From assembly GCF_030272615.1 (NCBI RefSeq), contig NC_081407.1:315548456-315608455 (forward strand): DNA of 60,000 bases, written 5' to 3'. The stretch comes from Cryptomeria japonica. Its lineage: Eukaryota > Streptophyta > Pinopsida > Cupressales > Cupressaceae. Shown one piece after another: positions 45,656 to 56,457 of this stretch. The position numbers were made by a program, and so were the translations under genes. Under the pieces are notes generated by a model. The model was not told the DNA's origin and did not search any database. It worked only from the letters and a program-made list of their open reading frames with translations. Positions within the stretch are counted from its first letter, which is position 1, and each line of letters begins with the position of its first letter.

Positions 45656-46740
45656 AAACAAGCATTTTGCAATAAATAACCCCTCTGTGCATAAGACAGA
45701 TCCCTGAGCATCCATCCAACAACACGCAATCAAACATTGTGCTTTAATGAAATCACGCATAAATAGATAAACTTTTTCCATCAAACCAGACATTCAAACT
45801 GATCAAAATTGTCATATCAATCGAACGTTACCATCAATATCATTTGTCCTTGTCACTAATATCATGGGTCTTATACAGGGTGTGGTATACTCAAAACCAG
45901 ACTGTGTCCTATCTTAGACGGGGTACCACATTCCTTGAAACCAGACAGCATGATCGTCCTATCAACACTTTCAACTTTTGACAATGAAGATCAAGGTGTT
46001 TGTTTGATTTGTTGGAATTTGTGCATCTTATCTTTTTACTGATTTATCTTTGGCTTCGGTCATGTTCCTATGTTGCTCGATGATGTCACTGAGTGATTTA
46101 GAGTGACCGGGATGGTTCATGTTCCTTTCGTTTTTGTTGTGATTGCTGTTTGTCTGTGATGTGTCTGTCTTTTGCAAAAAGGGTTGCATTTCAGCTCTGG
46201 CCTTCAATGCCATGATTCTACGCATCCGTTTTGCTACATAAAAATAAAGGTTCTCACCTACAAAGTGCATTACTGAAAGCAAGTTTTTCTTCATCTCTAA
46301 TTGTCCTCTATTTCATTTCCTTCTTACTAATATTTCTTCCGTCAGTTCGGATAGTTAGTTCGGTCTAGTGCTCTGATTTCCCCAAACACACATGCTGCAT
46401 CCTGCATTCATTGGTTGGTACACTTGCATTGTATCGCATATCACATCGAGCATCACATAAAGCATTTTATTCATTCCATAAATGCATCAAAAACACATAA
46501 AACAAAATATACATCCATACATGCTCCACAATAGTACATAAACAGTGCATAAGTCATCCATACATGGAAAATAACATATGTCATAACACATTGCATCTCA
46601 TCATATCGATGCATATCATATATCATCATAATATCAGAGTACAAAATTGGATTGTCTGCCCTAAGTATGACTCGCAGGCTGACTACAAAATGTCAAACTA
46701 CATAATGTCCACTATCTGTAATAAGGAGCATGTGCCTCTA
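45656..46740. other. Gypsy-2 3' untranslated region, no gene seen
   Basis: No supported frame. The stretch 46390-46640 is rich in CATA/ACAT words, like 7400-7700 in Gypsy-1. It lies downstream of the antisense gene stop and may hold the 3' end of its transcript. Confidence 0.6.
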
Positions 46741-48546
46741 TCACTGGGTGCTCCCTCTGTCCTCCTCATCCCTGCCATGTCTCGCGGATGATGTCCCCCC
46801 TGGTCCTGGCTGTGGTGGTCTCATAGGTCCACTCACCCCCATGCTACTCAATGACCTCTGAGAGCGTGCCCTGCTCTCTGTCCTCGATCGTGCTCGATAG
46901 GAAGGTGCTCTCTACTCTGGTAGAACTGCACTCTCATATAGTGTCCTCCAATGGCGTATCTCCTCTCCGATCTCTACCAGCATCTGTGCCATCTCCCATG
47001 TACTAGCATCCCGAATCAACCCAATATACTCAGTGACTCTCTATTCTTCTCACTATGCCTGAGCTATTGTTGTATCTCAAGCCGCTGTGAGTCTGGCTAT
47101 CTCCGCTCTGAACTGCTCCTGCTGTCTCTCTAAAGTCACAATGTGATCCTGCTAACTCGCTATGGTAGCCCTGCACATCTCCATCTCCTCTGTCCTAGCT
47201 GTCTCCGGCTCTATGGGTATATCCTGTAATGCCTCATGCTTGCCTGAATCTGGCTCATCCTTGTCATCCCCATCATCCTCATCTCTGTCCTCATCATCCC
47301 CCTCATCCTCATCCCCACCCTCATCCTCCTCGTCCTCATCATCTCCCTCCTCCTCTCCTGTGAGTGGGAAGTCCTCCTGTCTCCTCAACACTGGAATATC
47401 CGGATCTATCAATGGCACTAGTCGTCGTCGTGCAAACCATCTCTCATACTCCTCTGTCATCCCAGCATCCACCACATCTGATCCCCAATCCCATTGTCTC
47501 TGCTATAGCTATGAAAAGTCAGCATATGCTATGTGTGGCTGAATCATACTCCCCCACTGACTCGTCTCTCTGTGAGATCGGGCAAAGTGTGCAGTCCTCC
47601 TAGGTACATCCTGCCTCTCTCCAAACTATCGTCTGACTCTCTCTGGCAGGTACAACTCAATCACTCTCTAGCGATTCACTGGTCACCCAATCAAGTACCT
47701 CTCCTGTCTACAATACAGTAGCTCATCACTGTCATCTGACCATCCCGGACAATCATGATATGGCCTCCATATGAACTCTCTCAGTCGATCTAGCTCATGT
47801 CGCCAATATAGTATGTATCCAAAAGGACCCTATCTCAGTGCTCCCCCATAGCAGTACACATATGGTTGGTGTGGTACTACCTGTCTATCTATGATCGGTC
47901 GACATATGGCTATGTGCTCAAATGCCCATACCTGTAGCAGTGTAACTCCATAGCTCAAAGTCTGAACTCCCTGATATGCTATCTAATGCAGCTGAAAATA
48001 TAGCATAGCTAGTACACATGGTCCCCATGCATAGACCGTCCCCTCTTTCGCCATCTGCTCTAGCACTCTTCCCCATCCAGTAGGGAATCCATGTCCTCAT
48101 CTATCTTCTGCTAGTAGGCATGCTATCACCACGACTATCATCACATATCGTCGATCATACTCTGATGCCATAGTCTCCTAGCCAATCTCCCTCTCCACGA
48201 TATCCAGATCATTTGCGTCACACTCAAACAATCTGCACAATGCATCTCTCCCTATCACTAGGTCATACTCTATCATCTCTCCATGAATCGAAATGCGGAG
48301 GATACGCCATACATCCTCCAGTGCCACTGTCGCCTCTCCAGTCGCCAGATGGAATGAGGAGGTCTCTGAATGCCATCGCTCTGCCAATGCGGTAAATAGT
48401 CCTGTGTTTGCCCTAATCTTGGGCATGAATGTGACATAGTATATCCCAAGTCCTGCTAATGTATCTCTGTCCATGCTCCTAAGTCTATGTCGCAGCATGA
48501 AGCAGTCAGGTCGGTTCTCCCGTGTGATCAACGGATACTGTCGACT
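46741..48546 (-). pseudogene. Antisense PMD gene of Gypsy-2, exon 2 (plant mobile domain plus acidic and basic tail)
   Basis: From the acceptor GTGATGCAG at 48547 one minus-strand frame runs 601 codons to TGA at 46741-46743, broken only by point stops. PMD blocks in order are YPLITRENRPDCFMLRHRLR, LGIYYVTFMPKIRANTGL, ERWHSETSSFHLATGEATVA and LEDVWRIL, then GWGRVLEQMAKEGTVYAWGP, CVLAMLYFQLH, SYGVTLLQVWAFEHIAI, ELYLPERVRR and EEYERWFARRRLVPL. These follow plant mobile domain proteins (PF10536) to the end of the domain. After that comes an Asp/Glu tract (47220-47370), a Gln/Glu-rich probable coiled coil (47040-47150) and a basic SRTESRARSQRS tail. Stops occur at TAG (CAG) and TGA (CGA) type positions. 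MAIN and MAIL proteins of this family take part in silencing in plants. Confidence 0.87.
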
Positions 48547-48931
48547 CTGCATCACAAATTGGGGCACATTTTGTCAGAATTAGGGTTTGCTCCTATGGTT
48601 TGCATTTCCTCATTTTCATGTCCAAATCAGGGTGTTTTTCATCTATTCTGACTTATCCTACCCTTACCCCCCCTTTTCGGATCATTTGCATGCAGTTTTG
48701 AACCAAAATTGAGTCACAAATGCACAATTGTGCCTGTGTCAAGGAACCTGCACCTGTGTCATGTAACCTGCGCCTGTGTCTCCCTACACAAGCATAGAAG
48801 ACCCTACACAAGTGCAGGATTCGCCCTACACAAGCATAGGAGTCCTTTTCTGCATCCCCTGTGGGCCCCGCAATGTCCCGCAAGCAATCAAAATTCATGA
48901 AATTGAAAACATGGGTTTTTGAGATCCATAC
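48547..48931 (-). other. Putative intron of antisense PMD gene (Gypsy-2)
   Basis: The donor is GTATGGATC after GCAGCG and the acceptor is TTTGTGATGCAG. Removing 385 bp joins exon 1 to exon 2 in phase 0, as in Gypsy-1. Inside lie words of the GCGCCTGTGTC type in both orientations (48725-48845), related to the cluster in the leader at 34780-34900. Confidence 0.65.
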
Positions 48932-49009
48932 CGCTGCTCCTGCATCGTCCGATCATCTGTATGTGCGTACATGTTCTTCAAGGTGATCCACCATTCGAAT
49001 GTTTGCCAT
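48932..49009 (-). pseudogene. Antisense PMD gene of Gypsy-2, exon 1
   Basis: The frame starts at ATG 49009 (context AGATGGC) and encodes MANIRMVDHLEEHVRTYR, a TGA at an expected Arg, then SDDAGAA up to the donor: 26 codons. It is the first ATG after the TATA-like box at 49092-49098 other than one inside the box itself. The arrangement mirrors exon 1 of Gypsy-1. Confidence 0.62.
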
Positions 49010-49091
49010 CTATCTGCAAGTGTCCTTGTCCAGAGCAACAAATCCTCCTCTTTGTCTAGTGCAAATGAGCAATTTTCCCTCTCTTGGTCTC

Positions 49092-49098
49092 ATTTATA
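49092..49098 (-). promoter_or_regulatory. TATA-like box of the antisense gene (Gypsy-2)
   Basis: TATAAAT on the minus strand, 83 bp before the antisense ATG. The neighbourhood is conserved in Gypsy-1, although the spacing from ATG differs (97 bp there). The position would give a 5' leader of roughly 50 nt. Confidence 0.5.
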
Positions 49099-49358
49099 GA
49101 TCTTTGTCAGTGCATAGATGGACATGCACCCTCTCCATCTTATGTTGGTTGCAGTCTTTTGCACCATAAATTGCTTGTCCTTCGTGCATCCGATCTCCGA
49201 TTGTCAGTCCATTCGATCCTATCATTTTTATCGATCAATTGGCCTCTTTTCTACATGTTTCCGGCCAATTCCTCGAGGGGGCATGCATATGTCATTGTCA
49301 TTGTCTAGGGCATTTTCATTATTATTCTTTGAAACAACGCTTAAAATTGCATTGTCTC

Positions 49359-49372
49359 AAAGAGGGGCAAAA
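49359..49372 (+). promoter_or_regulatory. Polypurine tract of Gypsy-2
   Basis: AAAGAGGGGCAAAA directly before TGTAGACACC, identical to Gypsy-1 at 9242-9255. Confidence 0.9.
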
Positions 49373-50831
49373 TGTAGACACCTAAAAATGGTCAACGCTT
49401 GCAGAGTCATACTTTAACATTTGCGCATTGCCTCATTTTAGGTTTTTGCGTCGCATTAACATTTCTCCTATGATTCGCACTTGGTCTTTATCATTTGTGA
49501 ACATTGAGTCCTTCTTCTGCATTCTTCATTCATCTCGCCTTCGAATTTGGTCTTGTTGACAACACTCTCCAGTCATGATTTTAATTGATCTTATCCTATC
49601 GCATCAATGTGCATGCTCATTTGTCATCATTTTGGACATCGTCAATCCTAATTACGGTTTTGTCCTCCTGTCAATCTTTTCATCTGGCGATCAATTTATC
49701 ATCAATCCTTATCATTTTCAATCTTGTCATTTTAACGACCGATTTGTCATCGGTCGTTGTCATGTTCGATCTTGTCATTTTGCGATCGATTTGTCATCAA
49801 TCGTGGTCATTTTCAATATTGTCATTTTGCAATCTATTTTGTCATCAATCATCATTCTTTTCAATTATGTCAATTTGGATCAATTAGTCATTGTTCCTCG
49901 TCAATTAGCGCATTTATCAATTAAATCATTTATCACATTGGTCCTTTGTTAATCAGAATCATGATCGAGTCAATTATCTTTCATCAAGACCTAATTCATC
50001 TTCTAAGGTTTTGTGATTTAATCATTTAAACTTGTTTGTCATTTCTCCCTTTAGGATTAATAAATTATTTATTTATCCTAAGTCTTCTCATCGCAATTAA
50101 ATGTTCATTTAATTGGCTAATTATTCCTCTTTTTGTGAATTAATTAATAAATGACAAATTATTAATTAATTTACCTAATTTCCTAATTTCCTATTTTTTG
50201 GAATTTTCTAATTTTTCTAATTCCTAATTTCAATTTCCTCCTATTTTTCTCCTAATTTCATGGGAATGACATAGAAATTTGTCATAATTTGTCATAATTG
50301 ACAATCAATCAATTCTTGACATAGAAATTTGTCATAAATCCTTGTATAGCAATTTGTCATAAATTGTCATAAATCCTTGCATAGCAATTTGTCATACACA
50401 TGTCATAATTTTGCTATTCTTGATTTGAATTTCCATTTGAATCATTATCATGCTAATTTGATCATTTCTCCAATTTGTCTATAAATTGGATGAATTTCTT
50501 CAATCAAATCCCCTAATCAGATTATCGAATTTCTAATCAATCACGCTTCGAGTACTTTTGAGCAATTTTCTTACCTACTTGCTTTCAATCATGTGTGTGC
50601 ACTTGTAGGTGAGATCCACAACCAAACTATCTAAAGAGGAAGAAGAACAATGGAGCCACATGAAGGAAACATTTCGATTTACATCTGGTTTGCATAATTT
50701 TTTTGAATGTTTTATCTTTATGTCTCTATTGGATGTAATTAGGATAGATCATTGCAATTGTGCTTTCGTGATTGAGCTAATGATTAGTATGTTTATCTTG
50801 TTTGTGATGATTTCCTATTTCCTAAAGTATA
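49373..50831 (+). repeat. Gypsy-2 3' LTR
   Basis: The LTR starts TGTAGACACCTAAAAATGG and aligns with the 5' LTR throughout. It has about 60 bp more, an added AATTTGTCATAATTGACAAT block at 50282-50330 and a few extra bases near 50395. Its last bases are TATA where the 5' copy has TACA. Beyond it the match continues into a copied leader. Confidence 0.87.
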
Positions 50832-52606
50832 TTAATTGGTGAACCCGATGTGAACACTAACCATCTAACCCCTTTACTATGTTTTTGAGTGCTTTTTAGT
50901 TGATTTGTAGGCCAAAAAACTCAAAAACAGGGTAATGCAGGGCTTTCTGGGGACTTATGCGCCTGTGTGAGACAACCTGCGCCTGTTTCAAGCAACTTGC
51001 ACCTATGTTGAAGACATTCTACACCTGTGTCATGACTTTTGCGCCTGTGTCATGACTTTTGCACCTGTGTAAAGTCCAGAACAGAGGTAAAAATGTAGTA
51101 TTTTACTTGAAATTTGTTTTGTTTTTGCATTCTGTTTTTTGTTTTTTTGTTTTTTGGTACTAATTATCTGTGCAACATCTTGGCATATGCATGGTGAAGA
51201 CAACAAATGAAACTACTAACATGTGTTATGCAGAATCGATAGTCAAAGAATAAATACCTCAAACTTCTAACTTGGGTTTTGCAGGTTGCCTTGGGGAAAC
51301 AACTAAACTTGGTGTTTGTCATTAATGTTTTAGGCACCTAGTGATTTCTAAATAGGTTGGAATGAATATGTTTTTTCTTTGATTGTTGAGTGTGACATTG
51401 GAGTAGGAGAGTATGCTCTCATCCTTCTTAGGGTGATCAGAAATCCAGATCTTCGATACCATGCTCGTGTCTTTGATTGTTTGTCACCTTTAGAGGGCCT
51501 GCCTTCCCGACCACTTTGCTTTTGCAAGCAAGTGATAATCATGAGAAGGGAATGACCCAAAGTGAGTATGGCTAGAATACCTTGGCATTCTAACTCACTA
51601 TAAAAAAATACCCGATGAGCGAAAGCTTTGAAGGAAGGGTTACGTAGGAATTGCAGTTACTTGGGAAGTGATGACCCTTGGACTCTTTCTCATATCAACA
51701 TCTAAGTAGGACCTCACAGTCTAAATCATGCTTGTGCGACTACATTTGTTTGGTATCTTGATGGGCTTAGTGTCTCAATCACGCTTGTGTGACATCAAGG
51801 AGTAACGCTTAACAGAAATCCTGACTAAACACCTTGTTTTTAGAGGCCAAAAACCCTTCTAGTTGCTTGAGAAGGACAAGTTTGGATACTTGGAAGAGAT
51901 ACTACGTTCTCCATGGGGAGATTTCCATGGGGACTGATGCTTGGCTGCCCTGAGAAGTGAGTGCCGTGGAGGGGAGCCCGTGGGGTCAAGAATCTATGTA
52001 TTCTCCTTGAATCCCATAACAAGTCTACCTCTCAAGTACCTAATGTCCTTTCCTACCATAAGAAATGTGGGAATGAGCATGATTGTCTTGAGTCTAAGTT
52101 GAAATATCTTGTATTCTTTGCTTGTCAAAAGTTGAATTGCATCCCATTTCAAAAGCAAAACAAATTGATCCAACATAAGATTAAACACAATAGACATTCA
52201 TCCAACAAAAGTTCAACAAGATTCAAAACTCATCTTCAAACATGTTTAGCAAACATTGTTCAAAATCTTATCTCAAAATTCATGTCACTTACATTTAGGT
52301 TCATTCTAGGTTGCATTTTGCAAAGTTCATTGTCAAGTACCAAGGTTAGGTTTTGCCTAAGTCATACTCTTTTCGATAAGGGTCATCCATTTGCATGTGT
52401 CCTCTTGCATTAAAGTCGTACCATTGTCATACATTCATATTTGCATACCCTAGGTGTCTTCATTAAGCTTAGGTCATTACCATATCATATTAGGGTCACT
52501 TGCATGGTAATTGTCCCTTTTCCATATAGTCTCAAAACTAGGTTTTGCCATACTTGAGTAATCCAAATCTTTGATAAACCCTAAGTCATTGTTAGGAAGT
52601 CTAGAC
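50832..52606 (+). repeat. Second copy of PBS-like site and leader of Gypsy-2
   Basis: After the 3' LTR the sequence repeats 34653-36426, including TTGGTGAACCCGATG, the CTGTGT word cluster (50950-51075) and the whole 1.8 kb leader. The match ends at GTCTAGAC (52606). No gag follows. The simplest reading is an LTR-internal-LTR-internal chain produced by recombination between related elements, later truncated. The alternative, that the LTR is really 3.2 kb, is less likely since no PBS lies after 36426. Confidence 0.72.
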
Positions 52607-53153
52607 AAAGCCTACATCTGATGAACCTAAACCTTCTCAACCTTCAGCTAAAACTAGGGAAAACCATTCTGTGAGAGAATGTCAATGGAGATGTCTTGCT
52701 AGAGCTTCTTCTCAAACCATTTCTTCCCCTAAAACACCAACAATTGACATGATTCAATTTTCTGCTAAACAATATGATCAACCTAATTCTCCAAGACGCA
52801 AAATGCTTAAAACAAATGATGGTTTAATTTATATTCCTATCAGAGATCCTATTATTATTAATCTTGATTAAGAAATAGGTGAAAATATTTGTAATGATGA
52901 AAATGTTGATCCTAATATTTCTAATGATGAATATGAATATGTTGATGTTGAAAATGATTTATCTGTAAAATTTTCAACAACTGTAATCCTAGCTCCCAAT
53001 AACAAACAAAGTAACTCAACATTAGAACATGGTCCTTGTTTGGAACTTATGATAGCTCCATCTACTGTGTTCGATGTGGCTCCTCTTGCATGTTGTCCAC
53101 ATTCCCTAAATAATGATCAACAAGATCAGGGAGAGGATTACGTGCTTGATTAG
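52607..53153 (+). pseudogene. Unassigned reading frame after the leader copy
   Basis: A frame from the junction reads PTSDEPKPSQPSAKTREN, VRECQWRCLARASS, PRRKMLKTNDGLIYIPIRDP, a TAA at 52869-52871, and then NDEYEYVDVENDLSVKF to TAG at 53151-53153, 182 codons. It is acidic toward its end. I recognise no domain. Position and composition suggest the tail of a gag- or linker-type protein of another element. Confidence 0.4.
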
Positions 53154-53794
53154 CTTCACTAGCACCATAGATTTTCTCTCTCTATTTCTCCTGTCTTGCT
53201 TATTTGTGACATTCTTATATTTGTTCTACTTATTATTATATTTTTTTCCCCTAGTGTTATCTACTTGAGGATTAAGATCGCTTTTGGTCTCTTCCATGTT
53301 GACTCAAAAAACACATGTATTCCCTTCTTCCATGGTGATTTCCTTTCTTTGGGGGATGAGGACGATTCTATGCACATATATATACATGATATACATGAGT
53401 TATCATAAAAAAAGTATACTGACTCAAAATTTAGGTGAAACCACCTTGTACTTTGTGTTTTGTGTTCATTATCCTTTTATTTATCCTCTCTTAGGGGCTA
53501 AATTATTGCAATAACATGCTTTTATTCTTTGAGTGTATCCTACCTTAAAACAATTTCTCCTGACAAGGGGTGTGCAATCTCTTTAATGTGGGGCCATACA
53601 CTTTGTTCATGTTTCTCTCTCGATACTTTAAGTTACTTAGAAAACTTTATCTTTACCTTGTGATTTTTAGTATCTTGTTTTCATGACTCATAGTAAGAGA
53701 ACCTTACTAGTTGCAATCAGGGTTCTCTTTTTTCTCTCACAATCTTCCCTTTTACCTTATCATTGAAGTCATACAATCTTAAATTCTACTGGGG
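53154..53794 (+). other. Retroelement-like 3' region, no clear gene
   Basis: T-rich sequence with a frame 53196-53408 whose start is strongly hydrophobic (DILIFVLLIIIFFSPSVIYL). It ends near TCTACTGGGGGCT (53779-53791), which could be a polypurine tract before an LTR. No firm annotation is possible. Confidence 0.35.
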
Positions 53795-55088
53795 GCTTGC
53801 TGAATCTTGCCTTTGTGACATGGTGAAAGTCTCTCAATCAGAAATTCCTTGTACTTTACCGAAAGTATTTGCGTTAGCTGATACTCTCGCTAAAGTAGGG
53901 TCTAAATATAACATCTTAAAATTGCATCCCTCACAATTTTCTACTACATTTGGGTCTTTGCCTTATTGTTTGCACCCCTCGGCTTGATTGAAGACCTGAA
54001 TATGCTCATGCACATCAAAAACACCTTGCAACTTAACAATACACTATGCCTGCACCTTGATCCTGCCCCAAAATAGGACAAGACCAGGGCATGGTGCCCT
54101 AGTCCCTCTTAATGGGGACCTATTTTGATCCCCTCTCCCTTTCACAACTCAAATTTGTAGCGGTAAAATCACCTCTCTATCGACTTGAGTTGGAAAATTA
54201 GTAAATTAATCCTACTGACAAGTATATAACAGGGATTTCCCCTCCCATTTGACATCCTATCTAATCTAACAAAATTCAATCAAGTATACGAGCATTCAAG
54301 AGATCAAGCATTGAAGCATTCAAGAGAAATTGAGCATTTCCAGTCTTCCTTCAAGCTTTGGAGCAACAATAGAGTCAAGAATTCAAGCGTTAAAGAGGAG
54401 ATCATCATTCTACATCATGAAATCATAATTCCATGTGGAGGCAAGAAAAACTTTATAAGGAGGTATAAGCATTTCATTTTCAAGCAATTCAACATTCCCT
54501 CAAAGAGGAGTATTTCTACTTTCAATTGTTTTAATTACATTATTTCAACCACTTGGTTAATTTCAAAGCTAGGGTTTGACCTGAAGGCAAACCCCTATTC
54601 CCAACACATTTCCCTTTCCTTCTGTGTGTAGAAAATAGGTGCACAAATGTACTTCTATAATTGATCTTTATTTGCAGAGATGGAAAAACCCTTTTCAATG
54701 TGTGAAAAGTTTGAAGGACCAAGTTGGCGGTTCCCTTGTTCAGACACACAGTCCTTGCAACTTTTTCTTGATTCCCTGGAGTAGCTTTGAGTCATCTCAA
54801 ACTTCTCAGATCTAGGTGCCCGATTGAATCCTGAATCTGTAGCTCATTGTTTTCTCATACTTTGTCTTCATTTCTAACACTTAATCTTAATTCAACTAGT
54901 CAACTTACAAAAGAGGGTTAATTGCATTCCAAAGATAACTAATTTGTTTAGTATTAATCATTACATCATTTAGGATTGGATCTAGTAGATTCAACTCCTC
55001 TTTTGAATGTAAAGTCCCCCTCAAGTGAAAATTGAGCTTAGTGAATTTTCCTTTCCCACATGGATAATTTAATAAGCTCCCAATTTTT
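53795..55088 (+). repeat. Probable LTR of an unclassified element
   Basis: After the G-run the sequence has LTR-like architecture: a TATA-type TATATAAC at 54223-54230, then repeated GAGCATTCAAGAGATCAAGC-type words (54290-54330) such as occur just after TATA boxes in gypsy LTRs. There is no second copy in the window, so the call is tentative. Element E starts at 55089. Confidence 0.35.
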
Positions 55089-56226
55089 TGTTAGAACCAA
55101 TGAATACTAAGAGGGGGGTAGTGAATCAGTGCTCTGGTATTTAAAAGTTTATTAATCTGATTCTTAATCAACCAGATGCACAAAAAAGAAATTGAAATGC
55201 AGAAACACAAAGCAATCAAGCATATAACCATAACACCAATATTTTTACATCGAAACCTGGGAAAGGAAAAACCACGGTGGGATTTGAACCCACAATATTA
55301 TTCCACTATGGCTAGTAGCAAAATAATATTACAAGAAGGGGAATGTACTTGCATTCAGGCACACTACCTAGAGATCACTACTCAGTACAAAAATAGGGCT
55401 ACAACCTTGAACAAAGGATCACTTCCTTACATACTGGTAGAGAATGATTACAATGAGTAATAAACTAAATAAAAGTATCTGACTATGCCAAATATTAGTT
55501 CCGGTTAGGCACAAATTGATCTATTGCGCTGTTCTAAGAAACTGCTCTGTTATGCTCTGATGTGCTTATCGAATCAAAACAACTTAGGATGTGCATGTGA
55601 AACTATTCTTAATCACATAAAAATCATCACACACACCATACATACTCCTAAAAGCATTATCTTAATCAATCATATATATCCATATTTAGCAAAATTAATC
55701 TCCCACAAGTCAGCTTCACAAAGTATGAAAATATGAAACGTGTAACTACAAGTCATCTCACTTCTTCACAAAACCATATTCTGAATCTAAGAAACATGAT
55801 CACACGCTTCCCATAAGTTGGCCCAGTCACCTCAAACTTTCCAATAACCACCAGAATCAACTCAAGGAATCCAATCCACACGTTACACCAATGAAAATGA
55901 AGATAACCCTATTTTACTACTCAACCAGACACTGGATCTTCAAAAAGGCTTAGGAAGCAATACTGAAGGGTGGATTTGCATGATATACTACTTTTGATAC
56001 TCAACCAACTAACCCTGATCATTGAAACCAAAATCTACTTCATTGTAGATGAGAAATTCTCACCAAGATTGTACACAAAGTAATACTAAGAGACTTACAC
56101 CAAGACTCCATACCGGATGTAATCAATAGGCTGAGTTTCCATCAATGACAACTCCTAAGAATATACATGAATTAGATATAACCAATCTTCACTAGAGCAT
56201 CACTAGAACAACATAAAATGCCAACA
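55089..56226 (-). repeat. Element E 3' LTR
   Basis: The LTR reads (minus strand) from TGTTGGCATTTTATG at 56226 to GGTTCTAACA at 55089, 1138 bp with TG...CA ends. It has CCCCCCTCTTAG near its end, like the other copia LTRs here. The flank before 55089 is TTTTT; the other flank is not in view. Confidence 0.8.
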
Positions 56227-56238
56227 ATCTCCCCCTTT
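56227..56238 (-). promoter_or_regulatory. Element E polypurine tract
   Basis: AAAGGGGGAGAT before TGTTGGCA on the minus strand. A second, similar run (AAAGGGGGAGAG) lies at 56384-56395 further inside. Confidence 0.85.
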
Positions 56239-56457
56239 GGCATTAATGGCAACATTGTGAAAAATGACAAGTGATCTAAAGCTCCAAAAATTGCAAACAA
56301 TCTGACAATCTGAAATTTGTACACTTAGTTGACACAAATAATTCCCCCCTAAGAATAAGTATAAGTTTTCACTACTTTATCCAATTCTCTCCCCCTTTGA
56401 CATCAATGGAAAAGGGTAAAAATCCTCCAAAACTTATGTACAAAAGAAGGCAATAAT

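Larger units (their letters stand above)
33254..50831 (+). mobile_element. Gypsy-2: full-length Ty3/gypsy element, Tat type
   Basis: The element is 17.6 kb with 5' LTR (33254-34652), PBS-like site, 2 kb leader, gag, protease, G-patch-like segment, RT, two RNase H domains, integrase, 3' region with an antisense PMD gene, polypurine tract and 3' LTR (49373-50831). The domain order and the double RNase H place it in the Tat lineage. Coding regions hold about 15 stops and several frameshifts. The LTRs differ by a few percent by eye, mainly transitions, so the insertion is not recent. The left flank is the Element D LTR; the right flank is not, so no target duplication is visible. Confidence 0.93.

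Noticed and set aside
47162-47542. 126-codon Ser-rich frame on the + strand
   Set aside because: It is the shadow of the Asp/Glu tract of the antisense PMD gene.
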